Positions 1 to 11,615 of a DNA stretch of 64,000 nt are shown here, piece by piece. Numbering within the stretch: the first letter of the stretch is position 1; each line of letters starts with the position of its first letter. The notes beneath the pieces were generated by a model that saw only the letters and a list, made by a program, of their open reading frames with translations, was not told where the DNA came from and did not search any database. The DNA comes from Epithemia pelagica. Its lineage: Eukaryota; Bacillariophyta; Bacillariophyceae; Surirellales; Surirellaceae. The stretch spans positions 682,001 through 746,000 of the forward strand of contig OX337235.1 in NCBI GenBank assembly GCA_946965045.2, in the 5' to 3' direction. The position numbers and the translations under genes are program-made.

Positions 1-343
1 GGGCAAAACTCATGCCACCTTTCATATCTTTCCTCTCGGAGAAATGATTATGGGTCGCACAACATAACTACTATTCATCGTCTGGATGACGTTTCAATTT
101 TGTCATATTTTAGGTGAAATGAGGTACGGAGCACTTGGTTGTAAGTTTGTGACCTTAAGAATGGAACGTTTTCCAGACTTTCCCCCTTGACACTGATACA
201 CATCCGAATCCGACATGGCCAAGATGACCATGTCGCATTTCACGTTAGCATCATAGTCCCTATCTATGGATTGCAAACGTTAAAGATAGTGTTATTTCGA
301 GACAGAGGCGACATCACAACAACGACCGCGAGCGGCAACAATC
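1..343. other. 5' flank of the SET gene
   Basis: No gene was recognised here. A reading frame overlaps the start of the next gene in another frame, but it is basic low-complexity sequence with no family match I know. The stretch probably holds the promoter and 5' UTR of the SET-repeat gene. No clear TATA or other motif could be assigned. Confidence 0.4.
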
Positions 344-3300
344 ATGAGGTTCCAGTGCTTTCCACCCTTCTTTCGATTCGTTTTTCTCGTGGCAGCATTG
401 GCCGAGTCACTGGATGGACCGTCCGAATGCGTGGTCGACTCGGACGGCAACTGCGACGCAAAAGATCATCCAAAAGAAGAAGAAGAATCTTTGAATCCAG
501 TGAGAAACGACAAGGCCGACGATGACGATGCAGATCGAAACAGTACCATTCTAGAAGAAGACGCGACAACCTGTGGTGTGTACTTTGCTTCCTCCTCCTT
601 GCCCGGTGCTGGCAATGGACTCTTTGCCGGCCATGACTTTTTCAAAGGCGATCAAGTCATCCCAGGAGACTTGTCGGTCACCATTACTGATTTGGGATTT
701 CACTCTTTTCTGGGCAAAGACGAACTGGATGACCAGTTTTTATGGAACGAGTGAGTCAAAGGAGAGGAGCTTGGAGAACAGGTATAGTGGCCACGAGATC
801 TGGCAAAAAATCTGACCATATTTCACTCTTGCAATTCCGCCTTTAATTTTGTGTCCATTCCTTACAGATATACGTGGGCATCGGACATCATTGAAGGCAT
901 GGATGGGGAGGCCACAAGAGTAGATGTGGGGAGCTTTGGCATTGGAGCCGCTATTAACTGTGACTTTGGTTTGGAGAATGTGGACACCTATGGAGGCCAA
1001 ATGTCACCCTCAGGGAAAACATGGTCGCCTGAAGCACCCATGGGTGAACACCCCGGTGTCGGTGCCTTTACCATTTTTCATGACCGTCAAACTGTGGCCT
1101 ATCTAGATATACCAGCAGGGTACGAGCGCATTGTTGATTGTTGTCCAAGCGTCTTATGCCAATAGATTTCTTTTTTGTCTCGATTCTAACAATCCATGGT
1201 TTCTCTTTGTTTTGATTCAGAATGGAACTTTTCTTGAGTTATGGTGAAGAATACTTCTCCTCTCGAGACTATAATGATGTTCCACTGACAGTACATTTTA
1301 AGAGAGGGACGTCTCTGCTCAAGAGTTTTAATTCCTTGTTGAAGAGGTTAGGAACCGACAAGTCTGAATCTCCTCCCCCTTGGATGAACGACCTGTATAA
1401 CCTTGTTCGACACGAAATGGATGAGGTGTGGGGTGGAGCAACCTTGAAAACCTGGCCGGATACCATGGACCGAGTGGATGAAGTCCTTGATTTGGGCATC
1501 CGTAGTGCTCATGCGCACAAGAGCATTCGTTCCATGGAAATGCTCCAGACAGTTGGAAGTTGTGCCGATCATTTGGAAGCCCAACCTAGCACTCTACCAC
1601 ATGCCGGACGGGGAGCCTTTACACGTCGACGCATTGCTAAGGGAGAAACGGTGGCACCTGTACCCTTGATTCATATTCCCAATCGATCCATTTTCGACAT
1701 GTACGAGCCTTTGGTACCCGGCCATTATCCCAAACCGAGGAAAATTGATTTTCGAAATGTGACGGACGTTCCCGTGCATCGGCAATTGCTGTTAAATTAT
1801 TGCTTTGGTCATGCGGATACCGATCTATTACTTTGCCCGTACGGCGTTGGAACGGCGCTCATTAACCACTCCAAAGAAAAGGTCAATGCTAAGATTGTTT
1901 GGAGTACCAAGCATACCACTCATCCCGAATGGCTGGATATGAACCCTGCAGAATGGACCACCAGCTCCTCTGCTGGATTGGCTTGGGAGTTTGTCGCGAC
2001 GCGTGATTTGGCACAGGGGGAAGAAGTGTTTTTGGATTATGGAGATGAATGGGAAGAGGCCTGGTCTGAACATGTTGCCAACTGGATACATCCAACGACT
2101 TCCTCCTGCTTACCAATTAGTGCCGAAACCTTGAATGAATACAATGAAGATTTGATTGTTCCGACGTGGTCCGAGGGTTACTTGTCCTTTTCGACGCTCA
2201 ACAATGACTTTTGTGACACGGCAAGTATTCCATTGCGACACTTTCCGGAAGTGAGATGTCACAATGCGTTTTTGGATATGTGGGGATTGACGTATTTTGC
2301 ATTCCGTGAGTGGGACGATTCATATCCCTGTCGTGCGCTAGACAGATACCTAGATACGGAGACTGATACCCTTGTTTACACGGTGGAGTTGTTTGAACCG
2401 CTCGAAATGGACAAGACAAGAAGCAAATGCGAAGAATCTTTTGAAGGCATCATGTTTAAAGTACCGGGAGACATTTTCCACTTTGTGGATCGTCCCTATA
2501 CCAAGGATTCAGCACAACCGTGGTCTTTTCGCCATGATATGAGAATTCCCGACGAGCTTCTTCCCAACGCGTGGAGGAGGGCAGCTGAGGATGACGATGC
2601 GAATGGATACAGAACCATTCTAGAAGAAGACGCGATAACCTGTGGTGTGTACTTTGCTTCCTCCTCCTTGCCCGGTGCTGGCAATGGACTCTTTGCCGGC
2701 CATGAGTTTTTCGAAGGCGATCAAGTCATCCCCGGAGACTTGTCGGTCACCATTACTGATTTGGGATTTCACTCTTTTCTGGGCAAAGACGAACTGGATG
2801 ACCAGTTTTTATGGAACGAGTGAGTCAAAGGAGAGGAGCTTGGAGAACAGGTATAGTGGCCACGAGATCGAGCAAAAAATCTGACCATATTGGACTCTTG
2901 CAATTCCGCCTTTAATTTTGTGTCCATTCCTTACAGATATACGTGGGCATCGGACATCATTGAAGGCATGGATGGGGAGGCCACAAGAGTAAGTGCAGCG
3001 AGCTTTGGCATTGGAGCCGCTATTAACTGTGACTTTGGTTTGGAGAATGTGGACACCTATGGAGGCCAAATGTCACCCTCAGGGAAAACATGGTCGCCTG
3101 AAGCACCCATGGGTGAACATCCCGGTGTCGGTGCCTTTACCATTTTTCATAACCGTCAAACTGTGGCCTATCTAGATATACCAGCAGGGTACGAGCGCAT
3201 TGTTGATTGTTGTCCAAGCGTCTTTTGGCTATAGAATTCCCGTTTGTCGATCCTCAATCCATGGTTTTTCTTTGTTTTGATTCAGAATGGAACTTTTCTT

Positions 3301-6300
3301 GAGTTATGGTGAAGAATACTTCTCCTCTCGAGACTATAATGATGTTCCACTGACAGTACATTTTAAGAGAGGGACGTCTCTGCTCAAGAGTTTTAATTCC
3401 TTGTTGAAGAGGTTAGGAACCGACAAGTCTGAATCTCCTCCCCCTTGGATGAACGACCTGTATAACCTTGTTCGACACGAAATGGATGAGGTGTGGGGTG
3501 GAGCAACCTTGAAAACCTGGCCGGATACCATGGACCGAGTGGATGAAGTCCTTGATTTGGGCATCCGTAGTGCTCATGCGCACAAGAGCATTCGTTCCAT
3601 GGAAATGCTCCAGACAGTTGGAAGTTGTGCCGATCATTTGGAAGCCCAACCTAGCACTCTACCACATGCCGGACGGGGAGCCTTTACACGTCGACGCATT
3701 GCTAAGGGAGAAACGGTGGCACCTGTACCCTTGATTCATATTCCCAATCGATCCATTTTCGACATGTACGAGCCTTTGGTACCCGGCCATTATCCCAAAC
3801 CGAGGAAAATTGATTTTCGAAATGTGACGGACGTTCCCGTGCATCGGCAATTGCTGTTAAATTATTGCTTTGGTCATGCGGATACCGATCTATTACTTTG
3901 CCCGTACGGCGTTGGAACGGCGCTCATTAACCACTCCAAAGAAAAGGTCAATGCTAAGATTGTTTGGAGTACCAAGCATACCACTCATCCCGAATGGCTG
4001 GATATGAACCCTGCAGAATGGACCACCAGCTCCTCTGCTGGATTGGCTTGGGAGTTTGTCGCGACGCGTGATTTGGCACAGGGGGAAGAAGTGTTTTTGG
4101 ATTATGGAGATGAATGGGAAGAGGCCTGGTCTGAACATGTTGCCAACTGGATACATCCAACGACTTCCTCCTGCTTACCAATTAGTGCCGAAACCTTGAA
4201 TGAATACAATGAAGATTTGATTGTTCCGACGTGGTCCGAGGGTTACTTGTCCTTTTCGACGCTCAACAATGACTTTTGTGACACGGCAAGTATTCCATTG
4301 CGACACTTTCCGGAAGTGAGATGTCACAATGCGTTTTTGGATATGTGGGGATTGACGTATTTTGCATTCCGTGAGTGGGACGATTCATATCCCTGTCGTG
4401 CGCTAGACAGATACCTAGATACGGAGACTGATACCCTTGTTTACACGGTGGAGTTGTTTGAACCGCTCGAAATGGACAAGACAAGAAGCAAATGCGAAGA
4501 ATCTTTTGAAGGCATCATGTTTAAAGTACCGGGAGACATTTTCCACTTTGTGGATCGTCCCTATACCAAGGATTCAGCACAACCGTGGTCTTTTCGCCAT
4601 GATATGAGAATTCCCGACGAGCTTCTTCCCAACGCGTGGAGGAGGGCAGCTGAGGATGACGATGCGAATGGATACAGAACCATTCTAGAAGAAGACGCGA
4701 TAACCTGTGGTGTGTACTTTGCTTCCTCCTCCTTGCCCGGTGCTGGCAATGGACTCTTTGCCGGCCATGAGTTTTTCGAAGGCGATCAAGTCATCCCCGG
4801 AGACTTGTCGGTCACCATTACTGATTTGGGATTTCACTCTTTTCTGGGCAAAGACGAACTGGATGACCAGTTTTTATGGAACGAGTGAGTCAAAGGAGAG
4901 GAGCTTGGAGAACAGGTATAGTGGCCACGAGATCGAGCAAAAAATCTGACCATATTGGACTCTTGCAATTCCGCCTTTAATTTTGTGTCCATTCCTTACA
5001 GATATACGTGGGCATCGGACATCATTGAAGGCATGGATGGGGAGGCCACAAGAGTAAGTGCAGCGAGCTTTGGCATTGGAGCCGCTATTAACTGTGACTT
5101 TGGTTTGGAGAATGTGGACACCTATGGAGGCCAAATGTCACCCTCAGGGAAAACATGGTCGCCTGAAGCACCCATGGGTGAACATCCCGGTGTCGGTGCC
5201 TTTACCATTTTTCATAACCGTCAAACTGTGGCCTATCTAGATATACCAGCAGGGTACGAGCGCATTGTTGATTGTTGTCCAAGCGTCTTTTGGCTATAGA
5301 ATTCCCGTTTGTCGATCCTCAATCCATGGTTTTTCTTTGTTTTGATTCAGAATGGAACTTTTCTTGAGTTATGGTGAAGAATACTTCTCCTCTCGAGACT
5401 ATAATGATGTTCCACTGACAGTACATTTTAAGAGAGGGACGTCTCTGCTCAAGAGTTTTAATTCCTTGTTGAAGAGGTTAGGAACCGACAAGTCTGAATC
5501 TCCTCCCCCTTGGATGAACGACCTGTATAACCTTGTTCGACACGAAATGGATGAGGTGTGGGGTGGAGCAACCTTGAAAACCTGGCCGGATACCATGGAC
5601 CGAGTGGATGAAGTCCTTGATTTGGGCATCCGTAGTGCTCATGCGCACAAGAGCATTCGTTCCATGGAAATGCTCCAGACAGTTGGAAGTTGTGCCGATC
5701 ATTTGGAAGCCCAACCTAGCACTCTACCACATGCCGGACGGGGAGCCTTTACACGTCGACGCATTGCTAAGGGAGAAACGGTGGCACCTGTACCCTTGAT
5801 TCATATTCCCAATCGATCCATTTTCGACATGTACGAGCCTTTGGTACCCGGCCATTATCCCAAACCGAGGAAAATTGATTTTCGAAATGTGACGGACGTT
5901 CCCGTGCATCGGCAATTGCTGTTAAATTATTGCTTTGGTCATGCGGATACCGATCTATTACTTTGCCCGTACGGCGTTGGAACGGCGCTCATTAACCACT
6001 CCAAAGAAAAGGTCAATGCTAAGATTGTTTGGAGTACCAAGCATACCACTCATCCCGAATGGCTGGATATGAACCCTGCAGAATGGACCACCAGCTCCTC
6101 TGCTGGATTGGCTTGGGAGTTTGTCGCGACGCGTGATTTGGCACAGGGGGAAGAAGTGTTTTTGGATTATGGAGATGAATGGGAAGAGGCCTGGTCTGAA
6201 CATGTTGCCAACTGGATACATCCAACGACTTCCTCCTGCTTACCAATTAGTGCCGAAACCTTGAATGAATACAATGAAGATTTGATTGTTCCGACGTGGT

Positions 6301-6734
6301 CCGAGGGTTACTTGTCCTTTTCGACGCTCAACAATGACTTTTGTGACACGGCAAGTATTCCATTGCGACACTTTCCGGAAGTGAGATGTCACAATGCGTT
6401 TTTGGATATGTGGGGATTGACGTATTTTGCATTCCGTGAGTGGGACGATTCATATCCCTGTCGTGCGCTAGACAGATACCTAGATACGGAGACTGATACC
6501 CTTGTTTACACGGTGGAGTTGTTTGAACCGCTCGAAATGGACAAGACAAGAAGCAAATGCGAAGATTCTTTTGAAGGGATCATGTTTAAAGTACCGGGAG
6601 ACATTTTCCACTTTGTGGATCGTCCCTATACCAAGGATTCAGCACAACCGTGGTCTTTTCGCCATGATATGAGAATTCCCGACGAGCTTCTTCCCAACGC
6701 GTGGAGGAGGGCAGCTGAGGAAACCGCAAGTTGA
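344..6734 (+). CDS. Secreted or ER-targeted protein with three tandem double-SET units
   Basis: Seven exons join in frame: 344-750, 868-1119, 1221-2819, 2937-3188, 3286-4884, 5002-5253, 5351-6734. All introns are GT-AG (117 bp, and 101 or 97 bp). The coding length is 5745 nt, giving 1914 aa. The N-terminus (MRFQCF then a hydrophobic core to about residue 20) looks like a signal peptide. Each unit is about 617 aa and carries two SET-like domains. The first runs from CGVYF to IPAGMELFLSYGEEYF and is split by both introns. The second has AGRGAF, an INHS core (Asn-His) and a LAQGEEVFLDYG end. SET domains are usually protein-lysine methyltransferases using S-adenosylmethionine. Six SET-like domains behind a signal peptide are odd for a histone enzyme. 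The third unit ends in a short unique tail and TGA. Substrate and activity are unknown. Confidence 0.8.
751..5350 (+). repeat. Tandem duplication, about 2065-bp unit, three copies of the gene core
   Basis: The positions 751, 2820 and 4885 are equivalent, as are 1221, 3286 and 5351. The period is 2069 bp between units 1 and 2 and 2065 bp between units 2 and 3; the difference is 4 bp in the second intron. The 533-aa reading frames of units 1 and 2 are identical. Unit 3 shows a Glu-to-Asp change near 6565 and a synonymous change nearby. Intron boundaries are conserved in every unit. Such identity means recent duplication, ongoing gene conversion or assembly duplication. Confidence 0.9.
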
Positions 6735-6975
6735 TCCACACCACGGATGATGACAATGGAACCACGATGGCTGTGCTCTGGACAGAATTAGTCATTGGCT
6801 CGTGGAATTTTTAATTGCCCTTTCCCTTCTAGCCGAAGCACGCTGGTGGTTACATGTTCAAGGGGAGGCTTATTGAAGTTTCATAAGCTAACTGCTTTCC
6901 CATGGTGTGTTCTTCAGTGAGATCACGAAGCCGTCTGTTGTTTTAGTGTCTACACTTTTCATCGTTTGCTTTTGT

Positions 6976-8751
6976 ATGAAGCCTTGTGGGGTTCCCACAG
7001 CGACACCTTCGTTACAGCCTTCCTTGGTTCCCACGGCCACACCGTCTTTCCAGCCTTCCTTGAGTTCCGTTCCCTCCCAGACACCTTCAGACCAACCCTC
7101 GATGAGTTTGGTTCCTACAGAGACTTCTTCCATGAGTGTTGTTCCAACAAGAACTCCCTCTGCCCAGCCTTCAAGGAGTTTCGCTCCCTCAACGACTCCT
7201 TCGGGTCGACCTTCTGTGAGTTCGGTTCCTACCCCCGTCTGTCCCGGACCGACGGCATGTGAAGATGAATCTTGCGGCGACTGCAAAGATAGCAAGGATA
7301 GTACTGGTTGCAGTTGCTCTGGTTGCGAATGCGTCGTATGCGAATTGGATCCATTTTGCTGTGTCAATCACTGGGATCATATTTGTGTGGCAGAGGCAGA
7401 TGAGTTGTGCTCATGTATTGATGCTCCCACTGCCACCCCAACCTTAAGTCCGAGCTATGCATCGTTCGAATTCAACATGTTCCTTACGTTCTCCCACAAT
7501 GATTTCAGCAGCAACCCCGACAAGGCTGGTGGTGTCTTTGCTGCCAACATGGAGGGTAAATGAGGTCATCCAGTGCGTCTCTTTGTGAGCCCAAGTTATG
7601 GAAAAATGACAGGCCTCACGGCAAGTTTGTGCGGTGGACTTGATCATATTTATTGGGGGACCCCATACGGAGACGTATACGTTGCAAATCAAGATGGATC
7701 TGGACTAGCCATGAAACTTTACGATAATATTCGAACAGAACACTATACCGAAATTGGAAAAATTCTTGATGTTGCCGTGAACGAAGAGTCGGGTGATCTG
7801 CTTCTTGGTTCTGAAACGGGCCTTTACCATGATACATTGGATGGCAGCTCAACATACGCAGCTCAGCTAGATACCGGTTCGGTTTCAGCTGTTGAAATTG
7901 ATCCGAAATCTGGGTTTGGTTACTTCGGTGGAATAAACAACGAAGATGACCCAAATGGCTTTATCAAGCGCATACGTACACCCTTTGGCTCAGAAATGGC
8001 TCGTGTCATGTATACTTCACCAATTGACAATCGCAAGGGCCATCCTCGTGACATTACGATTGATTCCGATGCGGGGTACATGTACATTGTCGACAACCAC
8101 AAAATAACGCGTGCCGTCTTGGATGGAACCGCGCCTGTGGAGGATGTTTATGTTGGGTTTAACTTCAACCGTCAGTTTGCCCGAACGATTGACATCTTCA
8201 TCAATCGACTGTTTATAGGGAGCTTTGAACGTTCCAGTAATTCCTCGATTTGGGTAGCCAATGCAGATGGATCAGGTGTACCAAAGATTCTCTATAACTT
8301 GACCGACGAAAGAGGGTATCAAACTGGAATCAAGGGGTTGGTAGTCCGTAAATGTGTCGCTCCATCACCGAGTCCTACAGCGTGTGAAGCCAACAGATCA
8401 GAAGTGACGGCAGTTTTTCCTCGTTCCATTACTTCAGAATTCCCTAGAGGATTCATGACACAACATTTCATGTTTAATGTGGGCTGGCCTCGAACAAAAA
8501 CCGCAGCCATCTTCATTACGATTGAAGCCAATCGGGGAAAGGTCAGTAATCCCTTATGGAGGTCGGTGGAAAATGCCCTTTCCGTGAATGTGGATTCTGG
8601 GGTCGACGGGAGCTATGTCTACTTGTATGATTTCAACCTTCACGGGAGCGGAACCTACCGGTGGTTAGTATCGGTGTCCGTCGTGGACGATGCCTGTGTT
8701 GAGGAAGATACGACGGAATGGGAGGTGTATTCGTTGGAGACAGCGTTATAA
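6976..8751 (+). pseudogene. YWTD-propeller secreted protein, copy A (in-frame TGA)
   Basis: One reading frame runs to TAA at 8749, but a TGA at 7561-7563 interrupts it. Order of parts: hydrophobic signal-like segment (about 6928-6990), Pro/Ser/Thr-rich linker (to about 7245), Cys-rich module with FCCVNHWDHIC, then a propeller with YWTD-type blades (IYWGTPYGDVY, GLYHDTLDG, IWVANADGSG) and a C-terminal module ending in SGTYRWLVSVSVVDD. Paralogue C has Gly at the TGA position, with clear similarity on both sides (GGVFAA before, GHPVRLF after). No in-frame ATG precedes the hydrophobic segment, and an in-frame TAA lies at 6889. So the start is 6976, or an upstream exon is missing. An 18-nt GT..AG stretch over the stop is too short to be an intron. 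Confidence 0.65.
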
Positions 8752-9691
8752 ACTCCTCGTCACCAATCCTTTGTCCACGACTTTCGATGAAGCTCTATGA
8801 TTGTTCATGTTCTTACGCGTCTACATTGCTGTGGAAAGCCGAGCCTCTGAACAAGATTCATGTGTATGCCTGTACGGAAAAGAACGTGGTCCGGCTCTAC
8901 CTCTAGGTATAAAATATGTTTTTTGCACGTTTAGTCTTTGTTCTGTTACGGACTTTTGGATAGTTCGATAGTCGCCATAGGCTATGTACTTTTTTCCTCC
9001 AACAATGCATCGAGGAAGGAATCACACGCTCATTTATTCGAAACAGTGAAGTTCAAACAACATACACCATGGTCTAGTAGTGAATGACTCCTCCAACTTG
9101 TGCAGTTGAACGAAGGATGCACCTGCTGCCGTTTCGTTTTCTCTCTTTGCTGCTCCCTCTTGACCAACGAGGACGACTCTGCAGAACGGGGTGGTACGCA
9201 AGCACCTGGAACTGTCCTCCATTTCATTCTTCCGGTAGCGCGTTCCTACAACATGAGTCAAGCGATGCGACGCTCCCTTTGACACGTATTTGTGTGTAGC
9301 ACAAGATAGAGGGGTCGACAATGCTTTGTTGGTTTTGGGTCGTCAGGTTCTCATATCTTGGAGGTCTCATTATAACACCAGCCCTCTTGTTTCATTCCAC
9401 CAGTCCACATTTGTCGCACGCAAAAGTGTCAATGTGACATGTCAAGGATCAAAAAGACTCAGATTTGAACAATGAGTGTTTTGCATGATATGGATTTTGT
9501 TAAGCTTCCTTATATAGGTAGGCGAGAGATGTGTGTGTATCTGTGAAAAAACCGAACGTTGGGTGCCGCCATTCCTTTATTTGTGTGTTTCTTGCTTGCG
9601 TATGGGACGAATGCCAGGCAAACCTTTTCGGAGTAATGAAGAATTATCGTTGTGTGAAAACAAAAAAATACCATACACCACTATCCATGCT
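8752..9691. other. Intergenic region, no gene recognised
   Basis: Short overlapping reading frames on both strands near 9030-9320 have no recognisable domain, no consistent start context and no similarity to neighbours. I see no repeats or RNA genes here. Confidence 0.4.
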
Positions 9692-10375
9692 TTAGTTTCG
9701 ACCCCCTCGTCGTCCCCCCTTGTTATTGTTGTTGTTGGTATTCTTTTTGGCGGCCGGCTTGGAATTTCCATCGGCCGCTACAGCAGTACTACTGGGAGCG
9801 AATGAAATGACCATTTGATAGCCTTGTGGAATTTTAAATCCCTTATCTTCCATGGCCGTCATGGCGGCCTTGACGGCTTTTTTCGACGGCGGACGTCCCA
9901 AGGGTGCCGTGTCGGCCACTTTTCCCATGGACGTTGCGAAAGCACCACCACCAAACGCCTTGGTCTTTCCTCTCTTGGCTTCCAGCTCTTCGCGCTTGGC
10001 CTTGGCGGCGGCACGAGCCAACTTTCGTCGTTCCTTTCGTATTTCGGCGCGATCGTCACTGCTGAGGTTCGCATTGAAGGTGACACTCTTTTTCTTCTTG
10101 AGGGCGTTCTTGGCTCGCTCCAACAAGGTTTGTTTACCTTGTTTTTGAACTTCTTGTTCAATTTCCATGGCAGAGGCTTTCCGGTTGGTCGACAAGCCAC
10201 GACGCGCTCGCAAGGCTGCATTCCGTTTCGCTCGACTCGTGGCAATGCTGCGATCGACATTGCTCACTTGATTGGGGTCGTTGTTGGATGAAATATTATT
10301 GTTCGAAGATGCACTGGTGTTGTTGCCACGACGTCTCGAACTCGCACGTGTCTTTTGTTGTCGACTCGCAATCAT
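9692..10375 (-). CDS. Basic hypothetical protein, probably nuclear
   Basis: About 227 aa, starting at the ATG at 10375; the frame stays open a little further upstream but without an ATG. The protein is rich in Arg, Lys, Ser and Asn. It has a poly-Asn/Ser N-terminal stretch, a basic central helix-forming region (ERRKLARAAAKAKREELEAK), a short hydrophobic motif (GFKIPQGYQMVISFA) and an Asn-run followed by a Gly/Arg tail (GGRRGGR). Composition suggests a nucleic-acid-associated, nuclear or nucleolar protein. I do not recognise the family. Stop codon TAA. Confidence 0.6.
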   Translation of the reverse strand: MIASRQQKTRASSRRRGNNTSASSNNNISSNNDPNQVSNVDRSIATSRAKRNAALRARRGLSTNRKASAMEIEQEVQKQGKQTLLERAKNALKKKKSVTFNANLSSDDRAEIRKERRKLARAAAKAKREELEAKRGKTKAFGGGAFATSMGKVADTAPLGRPPSKKAVKAAMTAMEDKGFKIPQGYQMVISFAPSSTAVAADGNSKPAAKKNTNNNNNKGGRRGGRN

Positions 10376-11615
10376 CTCGTCTGTGTCCCAAACCAGCAAC
10401 CACGAGAGAGGATTCGCGTTTCAGTGTCATTCGTTGGTCCAAATATATTGTGTGTACCATATTATGAAACAGGAAGGATTTGTTTTAGCACAGGGTTCAC
10501 AAAGAGATTGTTCATGAATGAAGAACCAGACAGTCGAGAAAGAAAGGACAGTGAGCGACAAAGAATACGATTGCTTCTGGACGACGAAACAACAGGTCGA
10601 TGCAACCTACCTAACGACATGTTCATCGTTGAGGGTTCCGTCCCGGATGACCCAATATTGAAGTCACCAACTCCGAGAAGCGTCATGTTGGTGTTTGGAT
10701 GAGAATGTGAATACAAGAGAAACGGCAACACAAGGTCTGTGAAGTAGCTGTCAAGTATCTTTCTTGCTTGTGTGTGTTGCTGTCGATGCAGTGCACTTGC
10801 AGAGTTGAGTAAACAAGAAGCAGCAGCGATGCGCAGTCACATTCACTTTTTCGGTGCGGGTTTCCAAAAAGACGGCGCGTGACACTTGAAGCCGCGAGCA
10901 AACGTAACGGGACTCTATGACTGTGACTGTGCTTTTGTTGGGCCTGTAGGTGAAATACTGAGTGTTCAGCAGCGAAATGAGAAATTGAAAACATAACAGT
11001 ATTATGGCACAAGACGCTTGAGTGTCGATATACCCGCGACTCCGGCCGGCGCGAGACGTCGGGTGAGCCGCGGTCCGGACACAATGTATGGATTAGAGGT
11101 GGAGAGTGGAGAGACTACCTACCTACAGCTAGGAGTACCATATTCTCGATTTGAGTACCAATGGCAATGGCAAGGAGATACCCAGCGTCGATTTGTCCAA
11201 GGGGCGTAGGACATCCCTCTTCGTATCCAACGCAATTGTCGATTCAAAAGTGGAGGCAACCATCCAGGACTACTGGGGACAGTCCACGTTTGAAGCTGTA
11301 CGGCTGTCTCTTTGTTCTCCACGTGAGGAGATTAGATGTCTCCTATAGTACGCTATGACTGACTGAGTCAAAATCCGTCCTTGGCTACAATTCGCGTCGA
11401 CCACAGAAACTTCTGTCTCGAACGATGCCAAATGATTGGGTAGATTTTTCCAAAATGAAGACTCCATGACTATTTACATCTATTCGTCTCTAACAAGCTT
11501 CTTGCATGAGACACTGCCCTTGTCCCTTGTACCAATCACCTTGTGTTTCACGATCCTACTTTGAATGCCTGCGCGATTGTGTGCTCTTTCCCAGCTGTGA
11601 CAGAATCCAAACTCC
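10376..11615. other. Intergenic region between two minus-strand genes
   Basis: It contains the upstream region of the basic protein gene and the downstream region of the channel gene. Small frames on both strands lack recognisable domains. No RNA gene was seen. Confidence 0.4.

Noticed and set aside
7550-7575. A mini-intron (GTAAAT...CAG) removing the TGA in YWTD copy A
   Set aside because: It would be only about 18 nt and would delete residues that align with copy C.
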